A stretch of 64,000 nucleotides of DNA from Montifringilla adamsi (Eukaryota; Chordata; Aves; Passeriformes; Passeridae), in NCBI GenBank assembly GCA_017590115.1, contig JAGGNK010008559.1, positions 4,953,888-5,017,887 of the forward strand, given 5' to 3'. Of this stretch, positions 1 through 11,159 are shown in pieces. A program made the translations under genes and the position numbers. Positions within the stretch are counted from its first letter, which is position 1; the number at the start of each line of letters is the position of its first letter. The notes under the pieces are model-generated. The model ran no database searches, was not told where the DNA came from, and worked only from the letters and a program-made list of their open reading frames with translations.

Positions 1-76
1 GTTCATTTGGCCATTGTATTTAACAGAAACATGCTTAATTTTCTCTGCTTGTCTTCCACTTCTTATCAGAATGGGG

Positions 77-108
77 TTTTTTTAATTTTTTTTTCTTTTT
101 TTTTTCTT
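77..108. repeat. T-rich low-complexity tract
   Basis: Nearly pure T, interrupted by AA and C. It could be the A-rich tail of a minus-strand retroposed sequence lying to its right (the old repeat at about 265-445), or plain low complexity. No target-site duplication is visible. Confidence 0.8.
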
Positions 109-264
109 ATTCCATAATCATACATGCGTGGCTGTACCTCTGGCAGATAAACAAAAATAACCCAAGCATGAGGAGGCAGGGAGCTGCCACAAGGGATGCA
201 TCCTCCTGGACATGCCTTTGGGACAACGACAGTTTGATGCAACTCCCTCCCACCTGCCCTGGTG

Positions 265-445
265 TTAACCTTGTGGCCAGGAGGGTACCTGGGGGTATGG
301 CACCAGGCCAAAGTGGTATGTAATGAGCAGGTTTTCCCATTTAATGGTTTAATTTACATTATTAGTGAGGCTTTCTTTTCCAACTAGCACTATTAGTTGC
401 TTTAAACACAAATTGGACAAGCAATGAATTCTTGGCTCCATCCAT
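265..445. repeat. Old dispersed repeat, copy A
   Basis: This stretch shares an ordered set of short blocks with 11160-11390 in the same orientation: a block ending ggccaggaggg, then a ggttttc block, then aatttacatta followed by aatgaggcttt-like sequence, and finally a block like gcaa..aattcttg.gtcca. Identity by eye is perhaps 60-70 percent with indels, so the insertion is old. The family is not recognised. A solo LTR or another non-autonomous element is possible. The limits are approximate, and the homology may extend left to about 115. Confidence 0.45.
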
Positions 446-1076
446 GGGGTGGGTCCTCTTTTACATGTGACCAGATATTGAATGTTGGAAGTTCTAACAC
501 TAGATACCCAATATTGATTGTTTTTCACTGATGGGAAATCAGTAAAAATGTAAATGAACTCATACAGGGAGTTTGTGCTAAATGTAGAGATCACTACTTG
601 CTACTTCAGTCTACCTCATATCTTTATTATTTCTTTATGATTCTTATGGAAATATAAAACATGGGAAGAAGTAAAAGTAGTGTTTTTTAATAATAAAAAG
701 TAAACATATTTTCCTTGATTCCCTTGTTTTATTTATAAAAAGATTCAAGCAATCAGTATTTTTGCTGGAATGATAGAAATAGATGGAAACTATAAGACAG
801 AAACAAAATGTTTAAATTATTCTTCGTCACAGCATTCAGTGGTGTTAATCATAAAGATACATGAGGGGGCTGAATGGAAAACAAAACTAGTAGTTAGAAG
901 AAATCAAAATAACCCTGCTTAGTTGAAAAAACCCCAAACATATGATATGCTGCTTATATTAAGAACTTTTCAGTTTTCATATCAAGGTACTACAGCTGAA
1001 TTTAACAGTATGGAGACTTCAATTCTCAGTGCATTACACAAAACATTTTTTTTCTTGTTTAATGCCAACATTTCAG
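446..1076. other. Unique AT-rich sequence, nothing recognised
   Basis: No repeat, RNA gene or credible exon is seen. Short open frames here carry no recognisable protein features. Confidence 0.6.
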
Positions 1077-1178
1077 CACAGACCAAGATGTCCCCATGCC
1101 CAGAGAAGAGGAATTGAACAGAAATTCCATCCAACTTCACGGCATAAAAGCTACTCACACTCTGGGGACAGAGAAAAG
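1077..1178 (+). other. Candidate internal exon (102 nt)
   Basis: The segment is preceded by a T-rich tract (from about 1045) and the acceptor catttcag, and is followed by the donor AAAAG|gtgagt, an almost ideal 5' splice site. The length is a multiple of three. Two frames are open. The one starting after the first base has the more protein-like composition and includes TDQDVPMPREEELNRNSIQL, followed by a short basic and polar stretch; the third frame has a stop. In that frame both flanking introns would be in compatible phases. No domain or family is recognised, so this could be a cassette exon of a large gene or a cryptic pseudo-exon. It lies 1.8 kb upstream of a second exon-like segment on the same strand. 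There is no transcript evidence. Confidence 0.3.
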
Positions 1179-1254
1179 GTGAGTGTAGCCTGTCACGCAG
1201 AGCACAGGGCTGGGAAGCAGGGCTGTCCCCATGCTGACCTTCAGAGGAACATGG

Positions 1255-1350
1255 ATGTACGGAGCAGATGGCCGCTGTCAGCAGGCGCTGTGCTGTTCCG
1301 ACACTCCACTGCCGCGCGGGCGCCGAGTGCCAACGCTCCATGCTCGTTCC
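1255..1350. promoter_or_regulatory. Small CpG-rich patch
   Basis: About eleven CpG dinucleotides fall within about 90 bases (for example gccgcgcgggcgccgag near 1311-1327), in a window where CpG is otherwise scarce. This suggests a stretch kept unmethylated or recently acquired. It lies just after the exon-like segment at 1077-1178. It may be a minor CpG island, an enhancer core or part of an unrecognised element. No TATA box or other promoter element can be assigned. Confidence 0.35.
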
Positions 1351-1440
1351 AGGTAGATTTGGCCTCTGGGAGAGATTCGGGTTTTCTTCCATCAGAAGAG
1401 TCAGCACCAGTAGTTTCAGATGAGTTATCACCAGGGACTT

Positions 1441-2948
1441 GGTGTGGAATCAACCTTCTTTGTTTATCAGGGAAATTTCAGCTGAGCATTAAAATATCGC
1501 TCTCCAAAAGTGTGTTGAGCTCTTTACTCTCTGGAACTTCAGAGCTCTGAAACTCTGAAAGGTTTAGTTGCATTTTACCTGACATCAAATATTACTATTT
1601 TCTACAAATGTTCCAGCAGAACTGATGAAGATTTGATGAATTAATTCAATATTTTAACTTTACAGGACATTTAGTATGATCACAAACTGCTTCTTCAACC
1701 CACATCAACCAATTACTTTTCCACAAGAAGATAATCATGTCAGAACTAAGAATGAAATTGTCATCAATGACAGTCCCAGTCCTATAAAAGGAGGTTTCAT
1801 TTTTAAGAAGGAAATACATCTTTTTGCTTTTTTACCTTTCTATTTTATCATAGTGGTCTTTTATACCCACTGATTTTAATTTTTTATTATCTTCAAAACT
1901 TGCAAATTATAATCAATTTTGTTATATTACTTCTTCAGAACATGCACAACAATTTACTGATACTTCTCTAGTCCTATTGAAATATGGTAAAATCAAAAAT
2001 TAACTATAAATTCTCTATGCTTAATCAGAAATGTTGTTACTGTCAGGAAATATGGTAAAAGTCACCTTCTGCTTCAGTAGAAGTTTTGATAATAGTTTTG
2101 GTTATAGTATTATGAAGAACACTGCTTTTCTCTTTGGAAAAGATGCTCTCAAACACTTATGTTTCTCAGTACTCTCTTTACCCGAAACTATATTTAAAAT
2201 ACATCTAAATACTTTACCCAATTCTAGTCCAAGTCCAATGGTTTGCTCTACTTACATTCATAAATGATTGTGGAATTAGGACTTCGTAATGAATTTTATA
2301 TGCAAAATATATTTACTTTCTATTTTTTCCCGCTTTTTCCCTCCAGACATATATGTATCTATAGTGTGCATGCATATAGAGAAGGGATGGTAATACTTTG
2401 ATACAGACCCTGAAGTAAATGAGTTGTTCACACAATTTAAATAATACACAAATTAGTTCGTTCCATAGATCCATGCCACTTCTCCTGTTTCCCAGGCATA
2501 TCTATTCACAAACCTGTTCTCTCACTAATTAGAAGGCAATGAATTACTGAGTGTTCTGAGCCTTTACTCCTTTATGGCCTTCACATACCTGTTCTACCCA
2601 ATGTTATGAAGCGAAGTTTTGTTGTTTTTTGGCACAGAAAAGGTATTTAGCAATTCTAAAGACACTTAACAGAAAAAATCTCCAAGTAGATTTCCATAAA
2701 TGCTACTTAATTTTCAAATCATGTTTGAAGAATTATCTGGGACACAATTTCAATGGAAGATTTATAAAGGCTATGATATAGCAACTGACCTGTTAGTAAA
2801 TAATTATTAATATTTCTTATTCATGTGAATTAATTAAAATCAGAGTTTAACAAAAGAAAATAAAAGCATATAATGTCCTTCTTATAACTACCTTGTAAGA
2901 ACTCTTTTTTCTCTACTGTGTATTTCTCCACTTAATCTTGCCTTACAG
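1441..2948. other. Unique AT-rich sequence between two exon-like segments
   Basis: AT-rich, with no recognised repeat. It ends in a long pyrimidine-rich run (about 2908-2948) that forms the acceptor of the next candidate exon. If the exons are real, this is an intron of about 1.8 kb. Confidence 0.45.
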
Positions 2949-3005
2949 CCTTCCTGTACAGATGCCACCAAGAGCAGCAGTTACAGCACCACTGATGAGC
3001 ATAAA
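2949..3005 (+). other. Candidate small cassette exon (57 nt)
   Basis: A strong pyrimidine tract with a possible branch site (cttaatc) ends in ccttacag. The segment that follows is 57 nt (19 codons) and ends in AAA|gtaatt, a usable but weak donor. Two frames are open. Frame 1 reads PSCTDATKSSSYSTTDEHK, a Ser/Thr-rich hydrophilic peptide of the kind found in alternatively spliced cytoplasmic tails. The second open frame reads LPVQMPPRAAVTAPLMSI and would join in phase with the preferred frame of the 1077-1178 segment. Read through the donor, frame 1 stays open to 3197, so a terminal exon is also conceivable. The gene is not recognised. Confidence 0.3.
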
Positions 3006-3197
3006 GTAATTTGCATGATTCTCATCCTTTCTTTTATGGTCTGCAACACTGAGAAAATTCAAGCCACAGTTACTAAAACCTTTGACCAGTGTTACTACGG
3101 CAATAATACAACAGTGGTAGTTTTACAAGATCTTAAAATAACAATACAAGATTCAAGGTATTGTGATTATTGGATTGACAGGTTGCCTTTATCCTAG

Positions 3198-3669
3198 GAA
3201 AGCAGAACACAAACACTACGGCTACCAAATCAGCCATTTCTCATACTGGGCTCTCTCTAGACCCCTGCAAAGTTACCCCATATTTTGTACTTTGCAATAC
3301 AGGAGAAGCGAGAAGCTTTTTTTACCTCAAATATCCTTTTGAGCTGAAAATTCTCTTCTCCAGAAATCTGGTCCAAGAGGAGAAGGGCAAATGGCACCCA
3401 TATGTAAATCTTGACCCTTCATGGAATGTTCTGGGGAGTCTGAAAAGGGTGCACTATTGAATCCCTCTGACCTTCTCTCCACATCCATTGCTGTGGATCA
3501 CAGAGACCATAAGTTAGGGGTTTGAGGAGGAAGTAGCAGATGAAAGGAATTTGATTTCTGCTTTCAGGTGAAAGGGGAATATCTCTACTTGTAGGAAGTG
3601 GTCTGTTATGGATACAGAGTATATGGGTTGGCATGGCTTGAACTCTTTTTGAACTATATGATTATATGA
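3198..3669. other. Unique sequence, nothing recognised
   Basis: Mixed-composition sequence leading into the CR1 tail. It does not match the CR1 3' UTR, so the CR1 copy that follows is truncated. Confidence 0.5.
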
Positions 3670-3726
3670 GGTTGGAGTCGACGATTTTGGAGGTCTTTTC
3701 CAACTTTAATGATTCTATGATTCTGT
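3670..3726 (+). mobile_element. CR1 LINE 3' end, severely 5'-truncated
   Basis: The stretch matches the terminal part of avian CR1: a gttggagtcgacgatttt block, then ggaggtcttttccaacttt, then the octamer-like repeats atgattctatgattctg. It is in plus orientation with no coding part. The octamer 3' end, rather than a poly(A) tail, is diagnostic of CR1. Confidence 0.85.
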
Positions 3727-4063
3727 ACTTACTGTATATTTGAACAAGTCTTAGTTCTTCACTATTAAAACAGTACTCGTGCCTACAATCTTATGAAATG
3801 TCTTAAAAGAAAAATTAACAATTCTTTTTTCCCCAGCAACAAAATGGTCATGTCCAGTGGGATATGTTCTTCCTAAGCATGTTAAAAGTCTCTGCCAGAT
3901 GCTTTATTCCTTTAACATTTGCAAAGTTTTTGTGTCTGTTCTCATGAGTCCCACTGTTATGTTTAAAGCTGGAAAGGATAAATGTTGATGCAAACTCATT
4001 TCCATCAAAAATACCAAGCTGATCACAAAGTAATCTATAACCAAGTACCCCAGGCTCCAGAAC
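3727..4063. other. Unique AT-rich sequence
   Basis: No feature is recognised. A good acceptor-like tract (ttttttccccag near 3836) is present, but no matching donor follows an open frame. Confidence 0.5.
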
Positions 4064-4132
4064 ACATATTTAGTAATATTCTGTTTTATTTGTACCAAAT
4101 GTACAAATAAAACAGAATATTACTAAATATGT
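4064..4132. repeat. Perfect 32-bp inverted repeat with 5-nt loop
   Basis: The left arm is 4064-4095, the loop 4096-4100 (caaat) and the right arm 4101-4132. All 32 positions are complementary, from acatatttag... to ...ctaaatatgt. An RNA from either strand would fold into a long perfect hairpin. The arms are AT-rich, and no target-site duplication or transposon terminus is obvious. Possible origins are replication template switching (fold-back), a tiny foldback element or an assembly artefact. No mature small-RNA signature can be judged from sequence alone. Confidence 0.95.
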
Positions 4133-7100
4133 ATTCATATTGTTTGCTCAACCCAAACTGTATTCAGAATCCAGAAGGTTGCTCACAGAAAAGACACAAA
4201 GCTTGCTCCAGAGTAGATTTGAAGGCAGTAGAATGGCATATTGCTAAAAGGACAGAACATTGTATTTATTCCCTTAGGACCAGATTTTTGAAGGCGTTAT
4301 TACAACTTGAATTCAAACAGAATGCCAAGCTAGTGAGTCAGATGCTTATTATCACAAATTTCAATGGGGGTTAAGTGCTTTTCAAAACTAAATTTCTTAA
4401 GTAGTTGTTTGCATCACCTCATTATAAAAAGAAGGGGGAAAAAAAAAAAAAGGAAAACCAGGATTAGGCTTTTTGTTAAATCCCAAAAGTTATCTCCTTA
4501 CAGTGATTCCTGTGGGACATCATTTTAGCAAGACTAGGCTGGAAGTGACTTAGTCCAGCTTGTGTAAGATGCGTCATCGTGTGTGGATATGATGTTTCCT
4601 TACTTAATATATAAGAAGGTTTTTTAAATTATTTGAATATTCTAATTTGTTACTCTGACTTTATAGTAAAGAATTTTCTTTTGCACCTTATTCACTTATT
4701 CAAATTCTTCTTTACTAAATTAGTACAACAGATTTACAAGGAGTTTACTGCTTTTCTGTCTTTTACCTAATTTTATCTGTAAACCCATGCCGTTTAAGTC
4801 CTTCTATGTTAAGTAATAAAATTATTTTAGAGATTTGGTCTTCTTTGATTAGTTTATGCAGGGACCTGGAGTATATAGCAATTAAAATAATCAGTAAACT
4901 GTGTTCAGTGATGCAATATTTGTTGTTTACACATCTCTTATTTTATAATGTTCAAAACTGATCTTTAGTCTTATTTTTCTAAAGATAATAATGGAAATTA
5001 AGCACAAAAAGGTGACAATATTGTCTGGAGTGATGGGCACTCTAAGTGCTGAATGAACTTAAGCATAGGTAAAACCAAAGGTTTCTGATTTGGGATGCTC
5101 TACAATATGAGTTTAGTAACTTATTTCCTATTTTAGACAATTCTCAGCACCTTGGCCAAAGGTTATACGTAAACAGAAGTAAAAGAATTGTCTTTGGGTG
5201 CTTTGATTAATTTATTAAGACAAATGTGTGAGGCCTTAGGTACTAATATATGCTTAAGGTACTGTAGCATTCTAAACCCAGGCTTACTAAATGGCATGGG
5301 TGGCATTTGTGAAGAAAAGGAATTGTGGTGCAACAAGGTCAACAGTCTCATTTTGAAAGGTGTGGTATTGGAGGAGAGTTCATTTATTAGATCCTTTACT
5401 CAAAATTATCTGCTCTCACAGGATTTCAGTTCTGTCCTCAGAAAGCAGGATACTGCCTGAACCAAAGAATATTTCACTGATCATTTAGTTTTCATGGCTC
5501 ATTTCTGAAACCTGTAATGGAGATATTTTCTTTGTTACTTAGGCTTTTTGGCAGAAATATGTTTTATTATGCTCCAATTTTTAAAGACTGACAAATAAGC
5601 TTTTCGCATGTAAACTTAAATTTTGATTACTATATTGTTCCATAATGTTGTTTACTAAAACCTTTGGAGTAACAATATCTTCATGTGCTGCTGCTTGAAC
5701 ATCTGCTGCTGAAATCTCTCAAACTAAGCATCCTTTATCACAATGGGTTTCTTTGAGAATCTTGACTGATTGACTCAATTTGCTGTATTGAAGCCTTGGA
5801 TATCTTGGTATCCTGGACAAGTCCAGTAAACTGCAGAGGCTTACAGTCTTAAGTTTAGACTTGCCTCAGTAGTCATAATCATATAAGTTATTCTTTAGTT
5901 TATTTTTCTGCTCCTCTTGGGCTACAAAGTACTGAATTTTACTACTGAATAGAGTTTGCATGTACCTAGAAATCTTTGAAAATAATAATAATATTATTTC
6001 AGAATTGGAAAAAAACCCTCTCTTTTTCTGTAATTACAAGGCTATTAGATGTAGATTTATTATACCATTTAAGTGTGACTCTTACGTTGGCAAAGCAGAA
6101 AAGAAATGTGGGAAGTTATGTTGATTCAGGAGGATACTAAAGCACAATTGTGATTCACACCAGAAAAATGTCCCCTTCAGAGCCTAATTCAGAAAGAGCT
6201 TAAATAAAAGCCATTCTGCCAACTGCTCACCTGCTGCAGATTTAGCTTCCCACTCCATTATGTCCTAAGCAAGATCCAGTGTATTCGCTGGTTAAGTGTG
6301 AAGGTGTTCAGCTCCTACATCACTCCTAATCACTCCCACATAAGAAGAATTAAAAAGAAATCAAAAAAAGACTACCACATTGCAATTAAAAACCAATTAA
6401 AGTTTAAGAGTATGTTTCATTTAATAACTTCTCAGGAATCTTTTGTTACCCTTTCACTTTGTGAAAATGCCACGGTATCGACAAAAGGGTAACAGCCTTC
6501 CTTAGAAGGATGATTCTTAAATCCACAAAGGACATTAAAGACTTATTAGTTTTATAGCTAGTACATTTTTTTTATATGGATATTCACACAATGTGGCTTC
6601 TTTCTGTCAAGTCTGTCACAAGAAAATTTTATTAACCTCATTACTCATAAGAAATGAATAAAAGAGTTTAGAGATTCCACCAAAGTGGATACATTGCCTT
6701 TAAGTGAGTAGCTATAAATAATTTTTTATGTTATTTACCATCTTGCAATTCTTAGAACTCATAAATGAACTTTATAATCTGCAGTAGCTGCCATATGAGT
6801 GTGAATGATTGAAATGCTATAGTGTTTTGTAAATGTAATTTTAGCAAACACAATCGATCATTACTCAAAGTAAAACTTGATTTTCTGGAATGTTAGTTAT
6901 TTCTCTAAAGCCTAGCTGGAATTTCCAAACTATAATTTTCCTCTCAAATGATTTGTTTGTTCTCAGCATTAACAGGTTATTAGGATTCTCTGTCAGCTTC
7001 CACAATGATTTAAAACACAAACATGAAATTTGGCAAATGTATTCCAGGCTGATAACATGCATGTTTGTGTTCACATTGCTGGATGTGTTTGAATGCTGTG

Positions 7101-8389
7101 ATATTTCCTCCCTGCACAGAATTTATAGAGGAGATAAATCTATGCTTTGAGTGATCTTCTCTAGAGTTTGCACTGATTGCATACTTTTATGTAAATGGTG
7201 TTCAGTGGGAACTTGGGTGGATGTCAAATACTTGTCTCAAAGGCTAGAAATAACTGCGTCCATGTCATTGTCATCTTAATTTTGAGTATCTGGAGTATTT
7301 AAAATTAAGCTAAACCCCATGACATGTGTCTTAACTGTAACTGTAATTTCAATCTTGATTCCTCCTTTCAATTTCATCACTTAAAGACATGACTACTATC
7401 CTGGCATTTGTATTTTTCCTGGCAAGGTCTCATGACTTAGAGAGGAGTGTAGATCACCTAATTAGAGGGGCATCTGGCACCACTTCTGATGTGCAAGGTG
7501 AGGGAAAAGACACCTGAGAAAATACGTTGATGAAAGCTAAGAAGATTTTGTTCTGGCTGAGCTGCTGAGTCCCCTAAGTATTCTTAAAATGTAGGTGTAA
7601 CTTGCTGGAATTCAAGATATTGTGCTTTAAAAGGCTCTGGCAGGTCCTTCAGCCTTTAAAGAGCAGTGACTATGTGGGATGGACATGAAAAAGATAATAG
7701 TAAAATTGGTCCTGATCAACATCTTTTAGTCCTGAAGCTTTCTACTTCATCAACGAATGTAATAGCAGTGACACCCTGAAATAATTAAATGTTTTATTAG
7801 CCAAGCAGTCCTCACTGCTATTAAAAATATTTATAAAATTAATTTGAAGGGTACTGTGACATGTTAATGTCTTCACTTCTGACATATTATCAATATAAAG
7901 TACTACAATCTAATGTTACCTAGCAAAAAATATAAGCTACCACCAGGATTACAGAACTACTTCTTAGCAAGACTTGAGAAACATTTTTAGTTGAGTTAAC
8001 ATCCGAGAATAAGAAAAGGACACTGCTTATTATAAAAATGTATAGTTCTTCTTTTTCTCTGTATGTACTAACATGTTTTATATGGGAAAAAAATCTATTA
8101 AGTGGAGGAAGAAGAAGCCAATAAAAGCATTAATTTTATTGATATTATGACCAGGAGCATTTTAAATAGCGATAGAAATGTATGTGTATTTATTGAGCTT
8201 TACTTCCCCAAATTTTCATGGTATTATGCTCCCCTACTATAAAAAATTATTCCCATAGTATTTCCTCCCTTTGTCATGATGCTTTCTGCCACATCCTTGG
8301 AATCTGCATCTCTGACTCCACAGAGATGTCCTTTCCAGCGTACTAAATCAGCACAAAAATATGTCATTTTTTGCCATTACTGTGTTGGG
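4133..8389. other. Long unique AT-rich stretch, no gene seen
   Basis: There are about 4.3 kb with an A-run near 4440-4452 and an AAT-rich spot near 5981-5999, but no repeat family I can name. A 90-codon plus-strand frame at 5188-5460 has no recognisable motif, and antisense frames overlap it, which argues for chance. It may be intron or intergenic sequence. Confidence 0.5.
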
Positions 8390-9150
8390 GTAGCTTTCTG
8401 CTGTGCATGGGCACCAAAGTAACCTGGGACAGGGCAAGGGATGCAGGCAAAGGAGCTCACAGTGATCAGGGGCAGGTGTCAGCATGGAAAGCTGCATCCT
8501 CAGCCCATAAACCAGAGAATATCTGAATGCTTCTCTAGAGACTTCTTAATCAGGGCTGAAATGTCTCGGAGATTATGCTGTAGGTAAAGTATGTTCTGGG
8601 ATGATCTTGGGCTTCGTTTTGCTGCCACTATTAATGTAGAGTGTCTTTTCCCAGGAGGGGAATATTTCACTTCAGCAGGATTATCATTTTGAAGGAGTGT
8701 TGCTTCACACAAGTTGTCCTGTTTCAATAAACCTTGTTTGACAGTGAAGGCTGCAGTGTTCTCCTGTGCTTTCTGAGACTGCACAAGGATAGATGTGTCT
8801 GGGCTTTTTACAGTTCTTCCTGTCAGATTAATTTCAAGGAGTCAGGAGCATTAACAACTCCTTCACTTAAAGAGCACTGGTAAGGATTTCTGTCTCCCTG
8901 TCTTCCATGCCTCAAATAATTGCCTAGCTCCTGGTAGAGAGCTGTAGACCACAAATGCTGCACTGAAGTACCAAACCCATGGTGTCCCTGAAGAATCTGC
9001 ACAACAGAGAGGAGGGGACAAGCCACACTGGGTAAGGGAGCTCCCATCTTCTCTACTCCTTGGAGGGAAGGGATACTTTCAGCCAGGTTAGGGACTGGAT
9101 GGTGGTAGGGGAGAGCAAGGGAAGGAGGCAGCAAAGCTCTGAATCAGACC
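8390..9150 (-). other. Moderately GC-rich patch with two adjacent minus-strand frames
   Basis: The patch has a higher GC content than its surroundings and two open frames on the same strand (9134 to 8823, 103 codons; 8784 to 8500, 94 codons). Neither shows a recognisable domain, signal peptide or membrane segment, and the plus strand is broken throughout. It could be an old retroposed mRNA, an unknown repeat, a lncRNA exon or chance. I do not assign a protein. Confidence 0.2.
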
Positions 9151-9298
9151 ACATGCTGAGTGGGGCATAAAGCTCTTAAGCACAGGAATTAATAATTGTC
9201 TGAGACTAAATGCAAACAATAACAACAACAAAAAAGTCAGCTGCATATCAGTGTCCTTGCCTCTTCAGGAGACCATAACTGCCAAAAATGCATCAAAA

Positions 9299-9320
9299 TA
9301 TATATATATATATATATAAT
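9299..9320. repeat. (TA)n microsatellite
   Basis: About ten TA units, likely polymorphic. Confidence 0.95.
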
Positions 9321-9589
9321 TTAGCCATTGTTTTGGACTCTTCCATGTTATGTGGGGGCTTGTATGCCAATGGACCTGGAAGGTAAGCCCTAAACTGTGT
9401 GTTCCACAGGAAAATTTGTCGAAAATAACCTGTACTGTGGAAGAGCCTTTATTTGAATTACGTCCATACATGTTAACTAAAACTGAATTGTTATTTCTGT
9501 ATATATTTAACAGTCAGAAAATCTCCTTGATGTCAGATGTTATATAAATTACCAGGAGTTTTGAAAGTAGTCTTGTTTTGTATAAAGCT

Positions 9590-9830
9590 GTTTTGCTGAC
9601 TCTCTCCTACCCAAGGTGTTCCTATGCTGATAGCATCTTGTTCTCTTAAGTGAATTTCTTGTAAAAAGATTATGTCGGCTTTTTTCTGTTTCAAAATATT
9701 TTTTGTGGTTATAACTCTACACCATTTATGTTTCTCCATTACAAATTCAATTATCTGGTTTGCTATAATTCTGCTCTGTAATATTTGACCATTTGGTATG
9801 CTATACAATGTCGTTGTCAAGTTTTAACAT
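9590..9830 (-). mobile_element. L1/Tx1-like LINE endonuclease fossil
   Basis: The minus strand has an open stretch containing ILKQKKADIIFLQEIHL and then TPWVGE. This resembles the apurinic-type endonuclease start of L1/Tx1-clade LINE ORF2, where a basic helix is followed by KADIIFLQETHL (the Glu is catalytic) and then a W-G region. Upstream and downstream the frame degenerates, and the rest of ORF2 is not detectable. The match is by motif only, so the clade is uncertain. It is a long-dead fragment and is not of the CR1 type seen elsewhere in the window. Confidence 0.5.
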
Positions 9831-11159
9831 AACTATAAAAAGACTAGCATATTCTAAAACTATTTGGAGACACTGATTTTTAAAGAGATTAGTATATCAG
9901 TATAACCCTGAAAACCTACTGGAATAATTTGCATATATTTACAGTTTATCTTTATCCCAGCTTCTCATTAACAGGCTCTGTTGATTTCTTATATCGCCAT
10001 TAAATCACTTATCCATAAAAATGATAAAATGAATTACTTGCAACAGAAAGGAAAGATGGGAAGTTGAAGTTATAGAGATAATCAACACAGTTGTGGCTAA
10101 ACTGGAATAAGCAAGAAAGAGCAGCAGGGTGTGAATTTTTCTTTCCTTTTGTGGTATGCAGATGTGACTCTACTGGTACAAAAAATAAGAAGTGTGTGTT
10201 GGGTTGTTTGGTTTATTTTTTCCCTGAAAAATTCTATTACAGGCCAGTCATCATATCCAAATTTCCCTGGCTGATGGAATCTGACAGGATCGCTGCCTCT
10301 GGGAATATGTCTGTAGACCAGTAACTTTTTTTTGTTCTTGTCAGAAATACTCAAAAGGCTAAGGCCATCTGCTTTCCAGCAATTAGATACTCCCCTTTCA
10401 ATTGTAATATACTGCGAGTCAGATAATTTATTCATCCCAGGGTAAATGTATACACCAGCAGTACGGTGGAAATGGAGAGAACTAAGCCTGGCAGAGGAAT
10501 AAATAGCTCTGCTGTGCCTCATTCCCCACACAGATACTCAGCGTGTCACACTGGCTGTCCCTCTGAGCATGCCTTCCCAGCCCCCTCCTCTTGCTTTGGG
10601 ACATGAAAGAAAGCTGTCATTGCCCAGTTACTGGAAGATCTCTGAAGATCTGTGGGTTTTTTTGTTTAAAATTTTCAGTAGTCCATGAAGATGTGGATGG
10701 ATTGTCCGATTTGGGTAGTAACACAACTGGTAACAGTAGAAAGAATACTGGCAGATACAGCACAACCAGCGTGCGAGACAGAGTGTCAAGGAAACCAAAG
10801 AAAACAAGCAGAAATGTGCACCAATAAAAGAGATTCTTTAATCTCAGTGTTACCCAGCAAACAAAATTTGTTGCTATAAAAAAGCCACAGGCTTTGCATT
10901 AATCAGAGGCAGGACCATGAGATGCTGCATGGCTGTGCCCTCTCCTGGAGGTGCTGGCTCCAGCAGGGTGTGTCAGGGGTGAGGGGCTGTGTACCCTGAT
11001 CCCAGTGGGCTGCTCCTTGGTCAGTGGCAGTTTGTTGGGTACCCAGGGGATAGAAAGATGCTAGTGCAGGTTGCAGACCTCACGTGGGCATTGTGTGAAG
11101 GAAACCCAACAGTTTTCTCATGTGAAAATCCCCACCATCCCAGACAAAGGCTGATGATA
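9831..11159. other. Unique sequence, nothing firmly recognised
   Basis: A 144-codon minus-strand frame (10531 to 10097) and a shorter plus-strand frame overlap each other. Neither has recognisable features, so both are treated as chance. The end of this stretch (from about 10920) may be the diverged left part of the dispersed repeat that follows. Confidence 0.4.

Noticed and set aside
1029..1550. 173-codon plus-strand frame read as one gene
   Set aside because: It runs through a strong donor at 1178/1179 and a CpG-rich patch with overlapping antisense frames. Only the exon-like part is kept as a candidate.
10097..10531. 144-codon minus-strand frame
   Set aside because: No motif, an overlapping opposite-strand frame and no repeat or splice support. 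Considered chance.
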